Part shown: positions 61,488-64,000 of the stretch, piece by piece
How positions within the stretch are numbered: the first letter of the stretch is position 1
Layout: each line of letters opens with the position of its first letter
Source: Vibrio fortis
GTDB lineage: Bacteria > Pseudomonadota > Gammaproteobacteria > Enterobacterales > Vibrionaceae
DNA length: 64,000 bases
Direction: 5' to 3'
Assembly (NCBI RefSeq): GCF_000695685.1
Contig: NZ_JFFR01000027.1
Coordinates: 1-64,000 of the forward strand
Position numbers and translations under genes: made by a program
The notes under the pieces: generated by a model
The model's database searches: none
The model's input: only the letters and a program-made list of their open reading frames with translations
What the model was told of the DNA's origin: nothing

Positions 61488-61739
61488 ATGCAGGTCATTA
61501 TTAACGGACGAAAAATAGAAAACCCTCTCGCAATTGCATTGGTCATGCTGTTTGTGTTGTCAGCGATTGGCGGAGTCGTAGCGTTGTTTTTGTTTGTGTT
61601 TCTTCCACTAATTGGTGTTTTTGTGTCTGGAGCTATCGGGTTGATATTGGTAGTTGTTGTACCGATAGTTATATGGTTTATAGTGCCTGTACTGTTTCTA
61701 TCAATGATCAGTTGGGTGTTTGGCAAAATACTAAAGTAG
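61488..61739 (+). CDS. Small membrane protein, 83 residues
   Basis: Two to three hydrophobic helices: LAIALVMLFVLSAIGGVVALFLFVF, GVFVSGAIGLILVVVVPIVIWF, IVPVLFLSMISWVFG. AAGGAA upstream of ATG 61488. The GNAT gene starts 10 bp after it. Confidence 0.7.
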   Translation: MQVIINGRKIENPLAIALVMLFVLSAIGGVVALFLFVFLPLIGVFVSGAIGLILVVVVPIVIWFIVPVLFLSMISWVFGKILK

Positions 61740-61749
61740 ATGTCACCCA

Positions 61750-62211
61750 ATGATAGAACGACTGCCGAGTACTGATCCGTCTCTTATAGCACTATCGAAT
61801 ACAGTGTTTGCCGAATTACGAAATATCTATCGCCCAACGGTGCTGGCTCAACAGAACAAAATGACGTCAACGGATGATTGGACCTATTTCGGCTATTACT
61901 TGGAACAGCGATTGGTTGCGGTCGCGAGCGTTAAGCTCAGTGGTGATACTCTCCATTTGAGCGCACTTGCCGTAGCATCCACTTCGCGCAGAAAAGGAGT
62001 TGCTCGATATTTGATCTCGGAAGTTCAGAAAATGTTCCCTCATGCTAATCAAATATCGGTTTGGTGCGTTGAACAAACCGGTAACGTTAATGTTTTTGAG
62101 TCACTTGGCTTTAAAGTGGTAGAGAGTGTAGAGTCCGACTACTTCGAATTGACGAATACGTCAGACGAAAAAGCCACAGAAGTAAGACTTGAGCGTAAAC
62201 TTGTGAAGTAA
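61750..62211 (+). CDS. GNAT-family acetyltransferase
   Basis: Protein of 153 residues. The acetyl-CoA binding motif A is LSALAVASTSRRKGVARYLISEVQ (V-x-x-x-x-R-x-x-G-x-A), preceded by strands with GYYLEQRLVAVASVKL and followed by VFESLGFKVVE. Substrate unknown. It is 10 bp downstream of the small membrane protein gene. Confidence 0.85.
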   Translation: MIERLPSTDPSLIALSNTVFAELRNIYRPTVLAQQNKMTSTDDWTYFGYYLEQRLVAVASVKLSGDTLHLSALAVASTSRRKGVARYLISEVQKMFPHANQISVWCVEQTGNVNVFESLGFKVVESVESDYFELTNTSDEKATEVRLERKLVK

Positions 62212-62447
62212 AGGCAGCCCATCAGTAATCGCTTGTTTTTCATACCACACCATTAATGATGACCCCGTAAATAATTCTGTATCACCTTTTGAAAATTGCT
62301 TTGTGAGCATCGAATATCTATGCCTATCGATATTCGTTCAACCTTTCATTGTTATCTCCTTTATTCATCAAGCTTTCCTGTCGATTTCACCTCTGGTTTA
62401 CCTATAGGTACGGAGAATGGTCTGAGTATTAAAAAGGAGATACATCA

Positions 62448-63410
62448 ATGAATTATCGTATGTTATTGCCTCTCGGGCTGCTTTTGAGCACTAGCGCCTT
62501 TGCTGAACTTGGCCGAGGAGGATTGGAAGGTGAAGTGAGCCTACTGGTTGGTTACGGAAGTGAAACGGGTGACTCAGACAAGACGAGGAAAGGTAGCCTT
62601 AATAGCAAGGGTGAAACGGAGTCGAGCGCGGTGTTTGCGCCTTTAGGGCAATTAAGATACACATTTGGCCAAGAGAACGATCAGCAAGTTTTCCTTGGTA
62701 CTTCCAGAGGAGATATCATTGAAGGTATTTTCGCATTGGAAGTTGGATATATGGTTGAATATGGCGATGAATCCTCGGTGGCTTTCTCATATTTACCTAC
62801 GATTGCGAATGGAGAAGTTTGGGAAGACCCATTCATTGCCAATTCCCCACGAAAGAAGACGGACATCTCAGGTGATACTTTCCGTATTCAGCTCGACGGG
62901 TTTCTAAATCTACCTCTGACTGGTGATTTTGCTTATTATCAGCAGGATATTAAGAACGAAAAGTCGGGTGAATTTTTAGCTGTTCCTACAAAAGAACTTA
63001 ATCGAGACGCAAAAGGTTACTATGCGAGTTTCGGTATGGGCGTACCTCTTAGCAGTTCCACTTTTATTGAGCCCTCGTTTTCTTATCAAAGACATTTAGC
63101 TGATGGTAAAGCTGTTTCCTTTTCGCGTTATTCTGGATCGCTGACCTATCTTAAGAGGTTTGGTGACCATGGTTTATCGCTGAATGGTGACTACTCCGTG
63201 ACTTCGTATGATGCGTCGAATCCTGTATTTGGAAAGACGCGAGAAGATAATGGTTACAGCTTTAATCTTGGTTATGAGTACCAAGGTATTCCTGGTTGGG
63301 AAGATTGGGGCTTTAATGCGTTGGCTGGCTATTCAACCAATGATTCCAACATCTCGTTCTATGACACCAGCGGCTACTTTGTCGGTGTCGGCTTAAGCTA
63401 TCATTTTTAA
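62448..63410 (+). CDS. DUF2860 outer-membrane beta-barrel protein
   Basis: Protein of 320 residues with a signal peptide (MNYRMLLPLGLLLSTSAFA). The remainder alternates hydrophobic and polar residues as in a beta-barrel (VSLLVGYGSET, QVFLGTSRGD, YFVGVGLSYHF), ending in the aromatic C-terminal residue F that outer-membrane proteins need. The GLGRGGLEGEVSL-like start (ELGRGGLEGEVSL) and the overall plan match DUF2860, frequent in Vibrio. Function unknown. GGAGA precedes ATG 62448. Confidence 0.85.
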   Translation: MNYRMLLPLGLLLSTSAFAELGRGGLEGEVSLLVGYGSETGDSDKTRKGSLNSKGETESSAVFAPLGQLRYTFGQENDQQVFLGTSRGDIIEGIFALEVGYMVEYGDESSVAFSYLPTIANGEVWEDPFIANSPRKKTDISGDTFRIQLDGFLNLPLTGDFAYYQQDIKNEKSGEFLAVPTKELNRDAKGYYASFGMGVPLSSSTFIEPSFSYQRHLADGKAVSFSRYSGSLTYLKRFGDHGLSLNGDYSVTSYDASNPVFGKTREDNGYSFNLGYEYQGIPGWEDWGFNALAGYSTNDSNISFYDTSGYFVGVGLSYHF

Positions 63411-63420
63411 CATGCGCTTT

Positions 63421-63450
63421 AAGGATTGGTTCGTACCAATCCTTAATTTT
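63421..63450. terminator. Rho-independent terminator between convergent genes
   Basis: AAGGATTGG, 6 nt, CCAATCCTT followed by AATTTT. It serves the DUF2860 gene and perhaps the kinase gene from the other side. Confidence 0.75.
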
Positions 63451-64000
63451 ATTGCACATCTACTAGGGGCAAGTGTAACTTCGCGATGAAACGACCTTGT
63501 GACTCATCTGTCTCTAGCTGCCAGCCAAGTTTGGTGCATATTTTTCCATTCAGGTCTTGTCCAAGACCAAAGCCATCATCAAATTGGCTACCAATTTCTT
63601 GTGAATTATAGTTCTCAACGACAATACAGTTATCCTCGTATCGAATGCTGATCTGCCCGATGTAGGTGTATTGGAAGGCATTTCGAACTAAGTTGCCAAT
63701 GACGATTTCAAAAGGGCCTTTAGGCAAGAGGATAGTTGGTGCATGCGCGTAATCTTGAGTAATAGAGACGTCTTCGGCGTTGATTAAGTACATCGAGCTT
63801 TCTATCACGTTATCTAGCATAGATGGTATGGATACTTCTTTCACTGCTGGGGCCATGTTGCTCTTTCGAGCTAGCCACAGCATTGTTTCTACAATTTGCT
63901 GCATGTTTTTGCTGGCTCTATCAATTCGTTGGATCGATCTCATTGAATTACTCGGTAAATCAACGCGTTCTAAGATCTCCATATTGGCGCGAACAATGGC
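63449..64000 (-). CDS. Sensor histidine kinase, C-terminal part (window edge)
   Basis: Minus-strand frame that runs off the right end; 183 residues are visible. It begins inside the dimerisation helix just after the H box (AIVRANMEILERVDLP), then the second HisKA helix (IDRASKNMQQIVETMLWLARK), an N box NLVRNAFQYTY, and a G box FGLGQDL. Layout and the GFGLGQDLNGKICTKLGWQLE stretch resemble the kinase at 28370-29683, so they are paralogues. Its response regulator is probably just outside the window. Confidence 0.88.
   Translation of the reverse strand, partial: AIVRANMEILERVDLPSNSMRSIQRIDRASKNMQQIVETMLWLARKSNMAPAVKEVSIPSMLDNVIESSMYLINAEDVSITQDYAHAPTILLPKGPFEIVIGNLVRNAFQYTYIGQISIRYEDNCIVVENYNSQEIGSQFDDGFGLGQDLNGKICTKLGWQLETDESQGRFIAKLHLPLVDVQ

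Overview
The window reads as a piece of a Vibrio (Vibrionaceae) chromosome, probably the smaller one. Reasons: VCR-type integron attC sites, a torT/torS pair, the yccS-helD-mgsA block, a fruBKA/cra locus, an HMG-CoA reductase next to a LysR gene, and a DUF2860 outer-membrane protein. The species cannot be named from sequence alone.

Layout. (1) About 1-6200 is a promoterless-looking integron cassette array without an integrase. It holds small genes of immunity-protein type (Imm26-like, SUKH-like), a DUF2199 protein and unknowns, separated by attC sites. One attC has been split by a complete 1185-bp IS110-family element at 979-2163. (2) About 6200-54700 is ordinary chromosome: LysR/HMG-CoA reductase, yccS, helD, mgsA, torT/torS, cti, a FAN1-type nuclease, an OFA-family MFS carrier, yajD, yghU, a two-component system with a fatty-acid hydroxylase, an RND efflux operon with an AraC regulator, the fructose PTS with cra, and a nitrate-assimilation cluster (nirB, nirD, nitrate transporter, PP2C-kinase fusion, nitrate reductase), then rarD. 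(3) About 54900-61000 is a second, decayed cassette region with a TIR protein, a SIR2 protein, small unknowns, and scars of IS30 and of two different IS110-group families. (4) About 60680-64000 holds small envelope proteins, a GNAT acetyltransferase, a DUF2860 barrel and a histidine kinase cut by the window edge.

The most unusual signal is in the IS110 element. The roughly 180 nt upstream of its transposase can be folded by eye into a bridge-RNA-like structure. Its internal loop carries two guides, one matching the left and one the right half of the interrupted attC site (the TTAAATGCT and TAACAAG portions). Joining the two ends of the element around the CT core would create a TTGACG-N17-GATAAT promoter reading into this RNA. 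A second, internally deleted copy sits in the same position of another attC site at 58101-58196. IS1111-type left ends abut cassette starts at 56752 and about 58870. The window therefore shows integron recombination sites acting as landing sites for RNA-guided IS110-group transposons, and the SIR2 gene lies in a provable cassette with matched core sites (56752 and 58098).

In the chromosomal part, the nitrate genes diverge from a 527-bp region with a sigma-54 type promoter on each strand, a NarL/NarP-like 7-2-7 site and repeated TGGTGCAAA motifs. The fru and cra genes diverge from a region with at least three Cra-type palindromes.
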